NCBI GenBank assembly: GCA_903893805.1
Contig: CAITNM010000011.1
Coordinates: 1 to 32,080, forward strand
Reading direction: 5' to 3'
From: an uncultured Alphaproteobacteria bacterium
GTDB taxonomy: Bacteria > Pseudomonadota > Alphaproteobacteria > Paracaedibacterales > CAITNM01
DNA length: 32,080 nt
The notes beneath the pieces are model-generated. The model did not search any database. It was given only the letters and a program-made list of their open reading frames with translations, and was not told where the DNA came from. The translations under genes and the position numbers were made by a program. Below are positions 1 to 7,274 of this stretch, piece after piece. Each line of letters opens with the position of its first letter. The first letter of the stretch is position 1.

Positions 1-1
1 G

Positions 2-241
2 CCAGAACCTAAAAAAGCTGAAGCCAAAAAGCCTGAACCCAAAAAAGCTGAAGCCAAAAAGCCAGAAACCAAAAAAGCTGAAGCCAAAAAGCCAGAACCT
101 AAAAAAGCTGAAGTCAAAAAGCCTGAACCCAAAAAAGCTGAAGCCAAAAAGCCAGAACCTAAAAAAGCTGAAGCCAAGAAGCCTGAACCCAAAAAAGCTG
201 AAGCCAAGAAGCCTGAACCCAAAAAAGCTGAAGCCAAGAAG
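2..241 (+). repeat. Tandem 30-bp coding repeat, 8 units
   Basis: Eight contiguous 30-bp units at 2, 32, 62, 92, 122, 152, 182 and 212 encode a 10-residue motif. Units differ mainly by synonymous changes (cct/cca, cct/ccc, aaa/aag) and two amino-acid changes. The later units (6-8) share the aag aag ending while units 1-5 have aaa aag. This fits recent unit duplication from the 3' side. Confidence 0.95.
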
Positions 242-262
242 CCAACAGCAAAAAAAAGATAA
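2..262 (+). CDS. C-terminal end of a Lys/Pro/Glu/Ala-rich repeat protein (partial)
   Basis: Only the last 86 residues are in the window; the start lies upstream. The visible part is eight units of a 10-residue repeat of the type PEPKKAEAKK, followed by a short tail PTAKKR and a TAA stop at 260-262. One unit has T for P and one has V for A. The composition is strongly basic with regularly spaced acidic residues, so it should be extended and disordered. Such tails occur on histone H1-like DNA-binding proteins, on some topoisomerase I and ribosomal or translation proteins of alphaproteobacteria, and on TolA/TonB-like envelope spanners. The visible part cannot distinguish these. No other codon frame is open across the repeat with a plausible protein. 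I am sure of the reading frame and repeat, but not of the function. Confidence 0.8.
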   Translation, partial: PEPKKAEAKKPEPKKAEAKKPETKKAEAKKPEPKKAEVKKPEPKKAEAKKPEPKKAEAKKPEPKKAEAKKPEPKKAEAKKPTAKKR

Positions 263-270
263 AGTAAGAA

Positions 271-299
271 GGTTGGATCAACCCTATTAGATTAATAGG
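271..299 (+). other. Two adjacent small hairpins after the repeat-protein stop codon
   Basis: GGTTG-gat-CAACC (271-283) and CCTATTA-gat-TAATAGG (283-299) are perfect inverted repeats sharing one base. They lie 9 bases behind the stop codon at 262. No T-run follows, so this is not a classical intrinsic terminator, but it may stabilise or end the upstream transcript. Confidence 0.45.
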
Positions 300-309
300 A
301 TGCTATAAG

Positions 310-341
310 ACTGGATTGTCACGCTATCGCTCGCAGCGACG
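310..341 (-). repeat. Dispersed palindromic element, copy 1
   Basis: Read on the minus strand it runs from a CGTCG start to a terminal GACAATCCAGT. That end matches the GGCAATCCAGT ending of the copy at 30603-30641. The inner part is self-complementary (CGCTCG at 328-333 pairs with CGAGCG at 340-345). The rest of 263-463 holds the two small hairpins, a GAGAGG/CCTCTC stem near 393-419, and no gene that I can support. Confidence 0.6.
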
Positions 342-463
342 AGCGCGGAAAGCATTCGGGCTTAGTGCTGGCGGATTTATGCTAATTGTAGAGAGGAGAG
401 ACACCGATGCCTCTCTCTCGTTATGGCATCATTCCTCAAGTCGTTAGTGACTATAAGGATGAT

Positions 464-1561
464 TTAAAGAACGCCACGCTTTTCTTGGTCACGTTCCATT
501 GATTCAAACAACGCCGAAAAATTGCCTTCGCCAAAGCCCTGGTGGCCTTCACGTTGAATTAATTCGAAGAAAATAGGGCCAATAACAGTCTCAGTGAAAA
601 TTTGAAATAATATTTCTTTACGATCTCCGTCAACTTCGCCGTCGATCAAAATTCTATGCTTAGCTAAGATTTCATACTTCAGATCTAAAGTTGGAAAACG
701 CTCACGCACTACTTCGTAATATGTTTCACTGATATCTAAAAATTTAATACCATGTTGTTTGATTGTATTCACACTTTCAACAATATCTTTGGTAGTCAAA
801 GCAATGTGTTGAATGCCTTCACCTTTATACTCACGAAGGTACTCGGCTATCTGAGAGGAATCCTCAGTTGGTTCATTAATAGGAATACAAATTTTTCCGC
901 ATGGACTAGTCAATGCTCGACTTAATAAGCCTGTTTTTTGTCCAGTAATATGAAAATATCGAATTTCACGAAAGTTAAAAACTTTTTCATAAAATCCTGC
1001 CCACTTAGTCATCTGTCCTTGATAAACGTTGTTCGTTAAATGATCAATGATTTCAAGCCCATACCCCTTTGGATTGGTGTCAACTCCTGGTAAGAATTCA
1101 AAGTCATAATCATAGATAGTTTTTGAATCATAACGATCAACGAAAAAAATCAAACTATCACCCACACCATAAATGGCCGGAATGGTTACTTCTCCATGAT
1201 TAATCGCAGATTTATAAGGCCTTGCACCCAAAGAAATTGCTCTGTTTAAAGCAAATTCAGAATCTTTCACGCGTATCGCCATTGCACAAGCAGAAGGGCC
1301 ATGGGCCGCAGCAAAGTCAGATGCAAAAGAATTTGGTTCTTTGTTCACAATAAAATTAATTTGACCCTGCCTGTACAAGAAAACATTCTTAGAACGGTCC
1401 TTAGCAACTAGTGAAAACCCCAAAGACCTAAATGTTTCATCCAAGCTGTCGTCGTCATTCGGACTTGCAAACTCTACAAATTCAAATCCATCGGTTTGCA
1501 TTGGATTGTATTCAGATACATCATCGGTTTGAGTTGGCAAATCATGAGCAGCAAAAGACAT
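464..1561 (-). CDS. hppD: 4-hydroxyphenylpyruvate dioxygenase
   Basis: Non-haem iron dioxygenase converting 4-hydroxyphenylpyruvate and O2 to homogentisate and CO2 in tyrosine breakdown (EC 1.13.11.27). The protein has 365 residues, the normal bacterial length. It has two glyoxalase/VOC-fold halves: the N-terminal half opens with NPMQTDGFEFVEF and the catalytic half starts near residue 170. The iron ligands are visible as His174 (in IDHLTNNV), His252 (in GIQHIAL) and Glu333 (in FFELIQR). The C-terminal GFGEGNFSALFESMERDQ is diagnostic of the family. An upstream in-frame ATG at 1636 would add 25 residues. I chose the ATG at 1561 because AGGAG sits four bases before it and the protein then begins like its relatives. 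The gene follows ruvC on the same strand. No homogentisate dioxygenase or transaminase is in the window, so the rest of the pathway is not shown. Confidence 0.95.
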   Translation of the reverse strand: MSFAAHDLPTQTDDVSEYNPMQTDGFEFVEFASPNDDDSLDETFRSLGFSLVAKDRSKNVFLYRQGQINFIVNKEPNSFASDFAAAHGPSACAMAIRVKDSEFALNRAISLGARPYKSAINHGEVTIPAIYGVGDSLIFFVDRYDSKTIYDYDFEFLPGVDTNPKGYGLEIIDHLTNNVYQGQMTKWAGFYEKVFNFREIRYFHITGQKTGLLSRALTSPCGKICIPINEPTEDSSQIAEYLREYKGEGIQHIALTTKDIVESVNTIKQHGIKFLDISETYYEVVRERFPTLDLKYEILAKHRILIDGEVDGDRKEILFQIFTETVIGPIFFELIQREGHQGFGEGNFSALFESMERDQEKRGVL

Positions 1562-1636
1562 AATACTCCTAAAGTCAGTTTTTCTAAATTTATTTACAGT
1601 AAGCGAGAAATGATCCAATGCCAAGTCAGAAACCAT

Positions 1637-2137
1637 TTATTTTACATTCTTCAGGCGCTCATTCAATTCCCGGTGGTGAGCATGACAAATAGCAACCGCT
1701 AAGGCATCCGCTGCATCATCTACAACTCCCTTAGGCATTGTTGGCAAAAGCAATGCAACCATTAGAGCAACCTGATGTTTTTCGGCGTGTCCCGAGCCCA
1801 CAACTGATTTTTTCACTTTGTTTGCAGAATATTCAGCTACCTTTAGTCCAAATGAGGCAGGAGTGAATAAAACAACTCCTCTTGCCATACCAAGTTTTAA
1901 TGCTGAAGCGGGATTTTGATTCACAAAAGTCTCTTCAACTGCAGCCTCTTGAGGTTGAAATTGCTCAAGTACCTTTATTAATCCTTGATATAAAGTATTC
2001 AACCTCTCTGCCAACTGTGCCTTTGCATCAGTCTGTAGGACCCCATGACCAATATAGCTCAATGAATTTCCTCTAGCTTGCACAATGCCCCAGCCAGTGC
2101 GCTGAAGACCTGGATCAATTCCTAATATCTTGACCAT
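1637..2137 (-). CDS. ruvC: Crossover junction endodeoxyribonuclease RuvC
   Basis: Holliday-junction resolvase that cuts the junction held by RuvAB during recombination repair (EC 3.1.21.10). 166 residues, close to the usual 170. The RNase H-like fold begins with the glycine-aspartate motif GIDPGLQRTGWG. The four acidic catalytic residues can be placed at Asp8, Glu68 (in AVEETFVNQNP), Asp141 and Asp144 (in DDAADALAVA). The conserved block NPASALKLGMARG is intact. It starts with ATG at 2137 and is divergent from ndk with an 80-base gap. Its stop directly abuts the longest possible reading frame of hppD, with the likely hppD start 75 bases further on. ruvA and ruvB, often adjacent in other bacteria, are not here. 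Confidence 0.97.
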   Translation of the reverse strand: MVKILGIDPGLQRTGWGIVQARGNSLSYIGHGVLQTDAKAQLAERLNTLYQGLIKVLEQFQPQEAAVEETFVNQNPASALKLGMARGVVLFTPASFGLKVAEYSANKVKKSVVGSGHAEKHQVALMVALLLPTMPKGVVDDAADALAVAICHAHHRELNERLKNVK

Positions 2138-2217
2138 GCATTCCCGAATATTATATGAACTTGAAAATCATACCCGGATACCATAGAATAGTCACCCTAA
2201 GCACAATTTAAAGTTAT

Positions 2218-2640
2218 ATGAAAATCGAGAAAACTCTTTCTATTCTAAAGCCTGATGCAACACGTCGGAACATTACAGGAAAAATTAACGCTAAAATCGA
2301 AGCTACAGGTTTGCGCATCATTGCTCAGAAACGTCTTCACCTTAGCTTACCTCAAGCACAAGCATTTTACGCTGTACACGCAGAACGCGCATTTTTTGGT
2401 GAACTTTGCCAATTTATGATTAGCGGTCCTGTCGTTGTGCAAGCCCTAGAAGGCGACGATGCGATAGCAAAATACCGCGACATAATGGGAGCTACAAACC
2501 CAGCCAACGCAAAAGAAGGAACGATTCGCCAAGAATTTGCAGAATCTATTGAGGCAAATTCAGTGCATGGTTCTGACTCTGCAGAAAACGCAGCTAGAGA
2601 AATTGCTTTTTTCTTTAGTGATTTAGAAGTCGTTGGTTAA
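2218..2640 (+). CDS. ndk: Nucleoside diphosphate kinase
   Basis: Transfers the terminal phosphate of NTPs to NDPs through a phosphohistidine (EC 2.7.4.6), balancing nucleotide pools. 140 residues, the standard size. The N-terminus [14 protein letters not shown] and the active-site segment [16 protein letters not shown], with the phosphorylated His117, are both intact. The ATG at 2218 gives the canonical N-terminus; only a weak AAAG lies upstream as a ribosome site. The end overlaps the next gene by eight bases, so the two are probably co-transcribed and translationally coupled. Confidence 0.97.
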   Translation: MKIEKTLSILKPDATRRNITGKINAKIEATGLRIIAQKRLHLSLPQAQAFYAVHAERAFFGELCQFMISGPVVVQALEGDDAIAKYRDIMGATNPANAKEGTIRQEFAESIEANSVHGSDSAENAAREIAFFFSDLEVVG

Positions 2641-3178
2641 TTTACCCAACATTTTAACCGGCGTTCGCTTTTTTGGCACGCCGGTACTTATTTACTTATA
2701 TCTATGTCAAAATTATTTTTTAGCCTTTTGGGTCATGCTGTTTTTAGGCATGACTGATTGGTTAGATGGATTTTTTGCTCGCAAATTCGATCAAGAATCA
2801 CTATTTGGTAAAGTATTCGACCCCATTGCTGATAAAACGCTCATGATTGGAATGTTTGCAACATTAGGCTACTTAAAAGCCATGCCTATTGCATTTGTTA
2901 TTTTATGCTTATCCCGTGATGTACTAATCACCTTAGGTGGATTTGCTATGCTAAGGTCCACATACAGAAAAAATTTATCGCCCACTAAGGCCAGCAAAAT
3001 CAATACATTCTTGCAAATATTGTGTATTTTAATAGTCACTTACCGATTACACGCAGCAAGTGTAAGTTCACATCTTTTGTTTAGTGAAACCGTTTTAATT
3101 GTGTTAACCAGCATATTTACAATTGCTTCAGGTGTTCAATATGCAAAAACCTTTTGGAGATTTCTAAAAAGTACGTAA
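2633..3178 (+). CDS. pgsA: CDP-alcohol phosphatidyltransferase, PgsA type
   Basis: Integral membrane enzyme that most likely joins CDP-diacylglycerol with glycerol 3-phosphate to make phosphatidylglycerol phosphate (EC 2.7.8.5). 181 residues with several hydrophobic segments. The family signature D-G-x2-A-R-x8-G-x3-D-x3-D is complete, using Asp45, Gly46, Ala49, Arg50, Gly59, Asp63 and Asp67, with an extra Asp42. The N-terminus [12 protein letters not shown] matches PgsA-type enzymes. It starts with TTG at 2633, inside the end of ndk; no ATG gives a full domain. Other CDP-alcohol transferases (phosphatidylserine or cardiolipin synthases of the same fold) cannot be excluded, but size and N-terminus favour PgsA. 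Confidence 0.85.
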   Translation: MVNLPNILTGVRFFGTPVLIYLYLCQNYFLAFWVMLFLGMTDWLDGFFARKFDQESLFGKVFDPIADKTLMIGMFATLGYLKAMPIAFVILCLSRDVLITLGGFAMLRSTYRKNLSPTKASKINTFLQILCILIVTYRLHAASVSSHLLFSETVLIVLTSIFTIASGVQYAKTFWRFLKST

Positions 3179-3211
3179 GAATTTAGACATATCCCTTTAA
3201 AAAAATGTTCA

Positions 3212-4183
3212 ATGTTTTTTGCACGACCTCGTACCCCTACTCGTCTTGAAATATGGCCCACGTTCGTAGATGCCTTATCTACGGTATTAATGGCTATTGT
3301 TTTTGTCCTAATGACCTTTCTTGTCGCTCAAGTTTTTTTAGTTGAAACGATTAACACAAAAGACACGGAAGTAACAAGGCTTCAAGCCCAACTTAGGTTG
3401 TTTGAACAGAGCCTTACTAAGGCAAAAGATCAACACATGAAAGCATCATTGAAAGTCACATCTCTTGAAGACTTAATGACCAATTTAAATGCACAGTTAG
3501 CAAAAATCACTCAAGAATTAAACCTTGAAAAAAATGCCCATACGGACCAACGCACATCTAATGAGCGCCTAAAAACTGATTTAGAAAAGTTAGAGGAACG
3601 ATTACGCCAACTACAATCCTTGCTGATCCAATCTCAAGCTGAATCAACTCAAAAAGATGAAGAAGTTAAAAAACTACAGCTTGGACTTCAAGTATTGGAA
3701 AAAGAACAAAATAAACATAAGGACTCTATCAGGGTTGGGCAATTTCGCTCACAATTTTTCGCCCACTTAAAAAACATCTTAGGAGACCGCAGTGATGTTC
3801 GGGTTGTAGATGATCGCTTTGTCTTTCAATCAGAAGTCCTCTTCGGAGTTGGATCGGCTGAGCTTGGAGAAGAAGGGCAAAAGCAGCTTAACGAGCTAAT
3901 AAAGGCTTTAAAAGAAATTGGCAGCAAAATTCCTCCTGAAATAAACTGGATTCTTCGCGTTGATGGCCACACAGATAAGCGCCCAATAAAAAGCACCCAG
4001 TTCCCTTCGAATTGGGAACTTTCTGCCGCACGTGCTATTGCCGTTGTTCAATACATGATTAAAAAGGGCATTGATGGTAAACATCTGGTCGCCGCTGGAT
4101 TTGGAGAGTTTCAACCTCTTCACATTGAAGATGACAATATTGACCGTAACAGACGCATTGAATTTAAGTTAGATCAGCGGTAA
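3212..4183 (+). CDS. MotB/OmpA-family peptidoglycan-binding membrane protein
   Basis: 323 residues in three parts. An N-terminal segment with one transmembrane helix (about 20-45) has an Asp20 in FVDALSTVL, resembling the proton-channel helix of MotB/ExbD/TolR proteins. A long coiled coil follows (about 50-172, rich in Lys, Glu, Gln and Leu). A C-terminal OmpA-like domain (about 200-323) has the peptidoglycan-binding pattern VDGHTD at 250, SAARA near 271, AGFGE near 295 and NRRIEF at 313. It is therefore anchored in the inner membrane and should reach the cell wall. Such proteins usually pair with a MotA/TolQ/ExbB-type channel subunit, and none is adjacent. It lies 33 bases after pgsA on the same strand. 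It is not a bona fide flagellar MotB on this evidence, since no flagellar gene is nearby. Confidence 0.8.
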   Translation: MFFARPRTPTRLEIWPTFVDALSTVLMAIVFVLMTFLVAQVFLVETINTKDTEVTRLQAQLRLFEQSLTKAKDQHMKASLKVTSLEDLMTNLNAQLAKITQELNLEKNAHTDQRTSNERLKTDLEKLEERLRQLQSLLIQSQAESTQKDEEVKKLQLGLQVLEKEQNKHKDSIRVGQFRSQFFAHLKNILGDRSDVRVVDDRFVFQSEVLFGVGSAELGEEGQKQLNELIKALKEIGSKIPPEINWILRVDGHTDKRPIKSTQFPSNWELSAARAIAVVQYMIKKGIDGKHLVAAGFGEFQPLHIEDDNIDRNRRIEFKLDQR

Positions 4184-4194
4184 CGGAAATTATT

Positions 4195-4231
4195 CACTGA
4201 GCCCTTACGCCCTAAAGGGCTCTGGGAGACG
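4195..4231 (-). repeat. Dispersed palindromic element, copy 2
   Basis: On the minus strand it reads CGTCTCCCAGAGCCC, then a GGGC arm, ending in CAGTG. It closely resembles the copy at 17940-17977. The core GAGCCCTT/AAGGGCTC is a perfect 8-bp stem that could also act as a 3' end structure for the gene ending at 4183. Confidence 0.65.
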
Positions 4232-4239
4232 CCACCCCT

Positions 4240-4270
4240 CGTCTTCACGTAGCGACGAATGATCCAGTGA
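4240..4270 (+). repeat. Dispersed palindromic element, copy 3
   Basis: Starts CGTCTTCACGTAGCGACG and ends GATCCAGTG. The same start, the GTAGCGACG block and the same ending occur in the copy at 30666-30703. It faces copy 2 head to head nine bases away. Confidence 0.65.
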
Positions 4271-4410
4271 GTAATATAATCTTAGAGAAAGGAGTGCTAG
4301 ATAAGGCTTTCTATAAGGCATGAATCATCGCAGTAGCTGTCATGATGGAAAGGCGTCCAAAACATCATAACGAACCCCGCAAGGGTGGACTGCCATCGAT
4401 TATCAACAAG

Positions 4411-4441
4411 AAAAATGGGGAAAGAACGAACTTCCCTCCCC
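4411..4441 (-). terminator. Probable intrinsic terminator of the exported Pro/Ala-rich gene
   Basis: Read on the minus strand: a G-rich arm (GGGGAGGGAAG), loop TTCGTT, the arm CTTTCCCC and then ATTTTTCTTG. The stem is imperfect by one bulge. The T-rich run and its place ten bases after the stop of the minus-strand gene ending at 4452 support a Rho-independent terminator. The remaining stretch 4281-4410 has no feature I can name. Confidence 0.5.
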
Positions 4442-4451
4442 CGTAGTTTTA

Positions 4452-5204
4452 TTAAGCAGCAGCTGCTGCTTCAGGCTTTTTTGCAGAATCAGTAACAGTA
4501 GCTGGCTTTGCATCTGCCAATTCTACTTTTGCTGGCACAACATCTGTCGTTTTCTCTGGTGCAGGAGCAGACACATCCGCCGAAGGTGCAGGTGTTGCAA
4601 CAGGCGCAGTAGTATCTACTGGTTTATCAGCTGGCTTTTCTGATGCATCAGCTGCAGGAGCAGCCGGCGCAACAGGTGCATCAGCTGGCTTATCTGCTAC
4701 TATAACCTTAACTTCTTCTTTCTTTTCTTCAGGCTTTACATGTGCTTTTAACAAGCCCTCAACTTCATCTTGTGTTGGGCAAATATTAAAAACTAAAAAA
4801 TCACTCTGTTTTGAAAGCGCTGCAAATAATTTTTTTTCTCCAGCAGAAAAACTAAAAGACACAGGACCAGAACCCCCAGCTAGCTTAGTTTCCGCTTCTT
4901 GCATAACGCTCATAATACTTTGCTCAACAGCTTGGTTCAGCTTATCTTTTTTAAAGTGGGCAACACGAACGTACTTATCACCTTCTTTTTTAATGACCAC
5001 AACATAATGCTGATCATCAACTTTAATTTTTTCTTCTTGCTGCGCTTCATTTATCGATTTCAAGGCATCCTCAGGACTCTTTAAAAAGGATTCTTGAATC
5101 AGTTTATCCCGCTCCGCAAGAGTCGAAATCTGCGCTGGAGCTGCTGAAAAACCACTGCCAAGAGCAGATGCTAACATTAGACTTATAAGTAATTTTGATT
5201 TCAT
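4452..5204 (-). CDS. Exported Pro/Ala-rich protein of unknown function
   Basis: 250 residues. A signal peptide covers about residues 1-25 (MKSKLLISLMLASALGSGFS, with a likely cut after AAPA). A compact domain spans about 30-160 and includes YVVVIKKEGDKYVRVAHF, faintly like a small Cache-type ligand-binding domain. A long low-complexity tail (about 165-250) is rich in Pro, Ala, Asp and Lys and ends in AAAAA. The ATG at 5204 is preferred over an upstream frame start at 5249, because GGAG lies six bases before it and the signal peptide then begins the protein. The tail resembles linkers of periplasmic or surface proteins. The Cache resemblance is weak and I do not assign a function. Confidence 0.75.
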   Translation of the reverse strand: MKSKLLISLMLASALGSGFSAAPAQISTLAERDKLIQESFLKSPEDALKSINEAQQEEKIKVDDQHYVVVIKKEGDKYVRVAHFKKDKLNQAVEQSIMSVMQEAETKLAGGSGPVSFSFSAGEKKLFAALSKQSDFLVFNICPTQDEVEGLLKAHVKPEEKKEEVKVIVADKPADAPVAPAAPAADASEKPADKPVDTTAPVATPAPSADVSAPAPEKTTDVVPAKVELADAKPATVTDSAKKPEAAAAA

Positions 5205-5299
5205 TAAAATCTCCGTATTGTATTTTGAACTAATTCTACATGAAGGCACTATGGATTGTAAAACTCTTTAAGTTCAGGCCATAGGTAAATAAAAGCAGT

Positions 5300-6445
5300 T
5301 CAAATGCCCATGGCTTTTTTCATAAAGAATTTTTTTAAAGGTGGGATTTTTCCAACCACGGCAAGGCCTGTTTGGCGCATAAAGCTAACAATTTGACTAT
5401 CTCTTTCAAATAGGCGTGTTAGACCATCAGTAAAGAAATAGAGCCCTTTATGGTCAAGTTTACGCTTGCGACTGTATTGGTTTAACAAATGCTCGGCACC
5501 TAAATCCCCACCTAAATCTTTAGCTTCTGCCAATAATTGCGCAATATCTGCCACGTCACGCCAACCTAAATTAACTCCCTGCCCCGCTATGGGGTGCAGA
5601 GCATGCGCCGCATCGCCCACTAAAACTGTTCGAGGGGCTGTTACTTTATCTACAGTTAGTGCGACTAATGGAAATGTCCAACGAGCACTGTTTAAGGTGA
5701 CCTTTCCATAGAATGGAAAAATATCCATTAATTGTTGCTCTAATTCAGTAGTTGGCAACGTCTCCCAAGGAACATCCTTAGGTCCGCACCAGACTACTCC
5801 TGATTGGTGCTGACCATCATGTGTATCAACCATAGGCAACATGGCAAAGGGGCCTGAGGGTTGAAATACTTCCCATGCTGTTGCTTGGTGAGGCTTTTCA
5901 TGGATGAAATGCGCTACCAAAGCCTTATGGCCATATTCCTTGGTTTTGCTTTTAATGTGCACTTGGCCACGCACCCAAGAATGGCGACCATCTGCCCCAA
6001 TAGCCAATGGTGCTTTTAAAATGCCATGTTCTTTGGTGTGCACTTCCCCAGGCAACAACTGCTGCAGAGTGCAATTGTCAAGCACTTCAACAAATTCGGC
6101 ATTTCTCACCCCATCAAATAGGGCATTTAATAGACAATCAAATTCGATAATATACCCCATAGGGTCAGTCCCTAGGTCTTGATAATCATAATCAAGGGTC
6201 CAAGCAGACCCCTGTTCAAAAACGCGAATATAATTAATTCGTTGGGCAGTAGGTTCCAATGCTTGCCACAATCCACAACTTTCTAAAAATCGTTTTGAAC
6301 CAAGCGTTACCGCAATAGTACGTCCGTCTTTTACAGACGGTTTCACAAATGCGTTGCGTTCAAGCAGTTGCACTTTTATTCCAAGCTGAGAGAGACGAAT
6401 GGCCAAAGCAGCACCAACCAACCCTGCACCAACAATAATTACCAT
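5300..6445 (-). CDS. UbiH/UbiF/COQ6-family FAD-dependent monooxygenase
   Basis: Flavin hydroxylase of the ubiquinone-biosynthesis type, adding a hydroxyl to the ring of a polyprenyl-phenol intermediate. 381 residues, the usual length. The N-terminal FAD-binding Rossmann motif is VGAGLVGAA (Gly6, Gly8, Gly11), the middle DG motif is GADGRHSWVR (150-159), and the second FAD motif is VGDAAHALHPIAGQGVNLG (276-294). The ATG at 6445 has AAGG a few bases upstream. It is divergent from proC with a 64-base gap, so both promoters must lie there. Which ring position it acts on (UbiH, UbiF, UbiI or UbiL type) cannot be decided from the sequence alone, so no symbol is given. Confidence 0.9.
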   Translation of the reverse strand: MVIIVGAGLVGAALAIRLSQLGIKVQLLERNAFVKPSVKDGRTIAVTLGSKRFLESCGLWQALEPTAQRINYIRVFEQGSAWTLDYDYQDLGTDPMGYIIEFDCLLNALFDGVRNAEFVEVLDNCTLQQLLPGEVHTKEHGILKAPLAIGADGRHSWVRGQVHIKSKTKEYGHKALVAHFIHEKPHQATAWEVFQPSGPFAMLPMVDTHDGQHQSGVVWCGPKDVPWETLPTTELEQQLMDIFPFYGKVTLNSARWTFPLVALTVDKVTAPRTVLVGDAAHALHPIAGQGVNLGWRDVADIAQLLAEAKDLGGDLGAEHLLNQYSRKRKLDHKGLYFFTDGLTRLFERDSQIVSFMRQTGLAVVGKIPPLKKFFMKKAMGI

Positions 6446-6509
6446 AACGAACCTTGCACCAAAGACTTTGCCCCTTTAACATAAGTCAAAATCCTCAAGA
6501 ATTCAAAAT

Positions 6510-7274
6510 ATGCATATTTTATTGGTTGGCTATGGTGCCATGGGCAAAGCGCTTTCAAAAGGATGGGAGTCATTCAGTGAAATTACTATTGTTGATCCCT
6601 TCAAAGATGGTTGCGCGAAATCAATTGAAGAGTTGCCTGTGGACTATAGCCCTGATGTCATCATTATTGCTGTAAAACCACAAATGCTTGATCAGGTAAT
6701 GCCTGCATATGCCAAATTCAACCATGCGCTTTTCATATCTATTGCGGCAGGTGTTCCATGTTCACACTATCAAGAATGGTTGGGCACAAAAATACGACTT
6801 AGTCGCGTAATGCCCAACTTGCCGGTAATTGTTGCACAAGGAGCCAGTGCCTATGTATTAAATGAAAACTGCACGACGGCTGATGGTAAAGTTGTGAATG
6901 ACTTATTTGAAAAAGTAGGTCTAGTTGAAAAATTAGCAAATGAAGACTTGTTCGATGCAGTCACTGCTCTTTCAGGGTCAGGTCCTGCCTATGTGTATTA
7001 TTTGTGTGAATGTTTAGAACAAGCAGCAATTGAATTAGGGCTGGAACAAGAATTTGTAAAACGGTTTGCTAGACAAACAATTATAGGTGCCGCAGCAACA
7101 TTAAAAGAATTGCCAGCATCCGCTGAAGAATTACGCTCCAACGTTACAAGCAAAGGCGGAACAACCGAAGCAGCACTTGGAGTATTAATGGATAACAACC
7201 ACTTACAAACTCTGTTTTTAACCACTTTAAAAGCCGCTCATAGACGAGCTCAAGAATTAGCAAAACACTCATGA
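6510..7274 (+). CDS. proC: Pyrroline-5-carboxylate reductase
   Basis: Reduces 1-pyrroline-5-carboxylate to proline with NAD(P)H (EC 1.5.1.2), the last step of proline synthesis. 254 residues, slightly short of the usual 265-275. The N-terminal dinucleotide motif is VGYGAMGKAL. The core AVKPQ, RVMPNLP and the family signature ALSGSGPAYVYYL are intact, as is the C-terminal TSKGGTTEAAL. An ATG at 6454 belongs to another frame. The stop overlaps the start of the following gene (ATGA), so the three genes 6510-8618 are likely one operon. Confidence 0.95.
   Translation: MHILLVGYGAMGKALSKGWESFSEITIVDPFKDGCAKSIEELPVDYSPDVIIIAVKPQMLDQVMPAYAKFNHALFISIAAGVPCSHYQEWLGTKIRLSRVMPNLPVIVAQGASAYVLNENCTTADGKVVNDLFEKVGLVEKLANEDLFDAVTALSGSGPAYVYYLCECLEQAAIELGLEQEFVKRFARQTIIGAAATLKELPASAEELRSNVTSKGGTTEAALGVLMDNNHLQTLFLTTLKAAHRRAQELAKHS

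Noticed and set aside
1562-1636. 25-residue N-terminal extension of HPPD
   Set aside because: The internal ATG at 1561 has a good AGGAG and gives the family-typical start; the extension has no match to the family.
4342-4446. 34-codon frame in the gap before the exported Pro/Ala-rich gene
   Set aside because: No ribosome site, no recognisable motif, and it runs through the probable terminator of the opposite gene.
6454-6675. Plus-strand frame overlapping the proC start
   Set aside because: A different frame from proC with no domain; proC is clearly the real gene.
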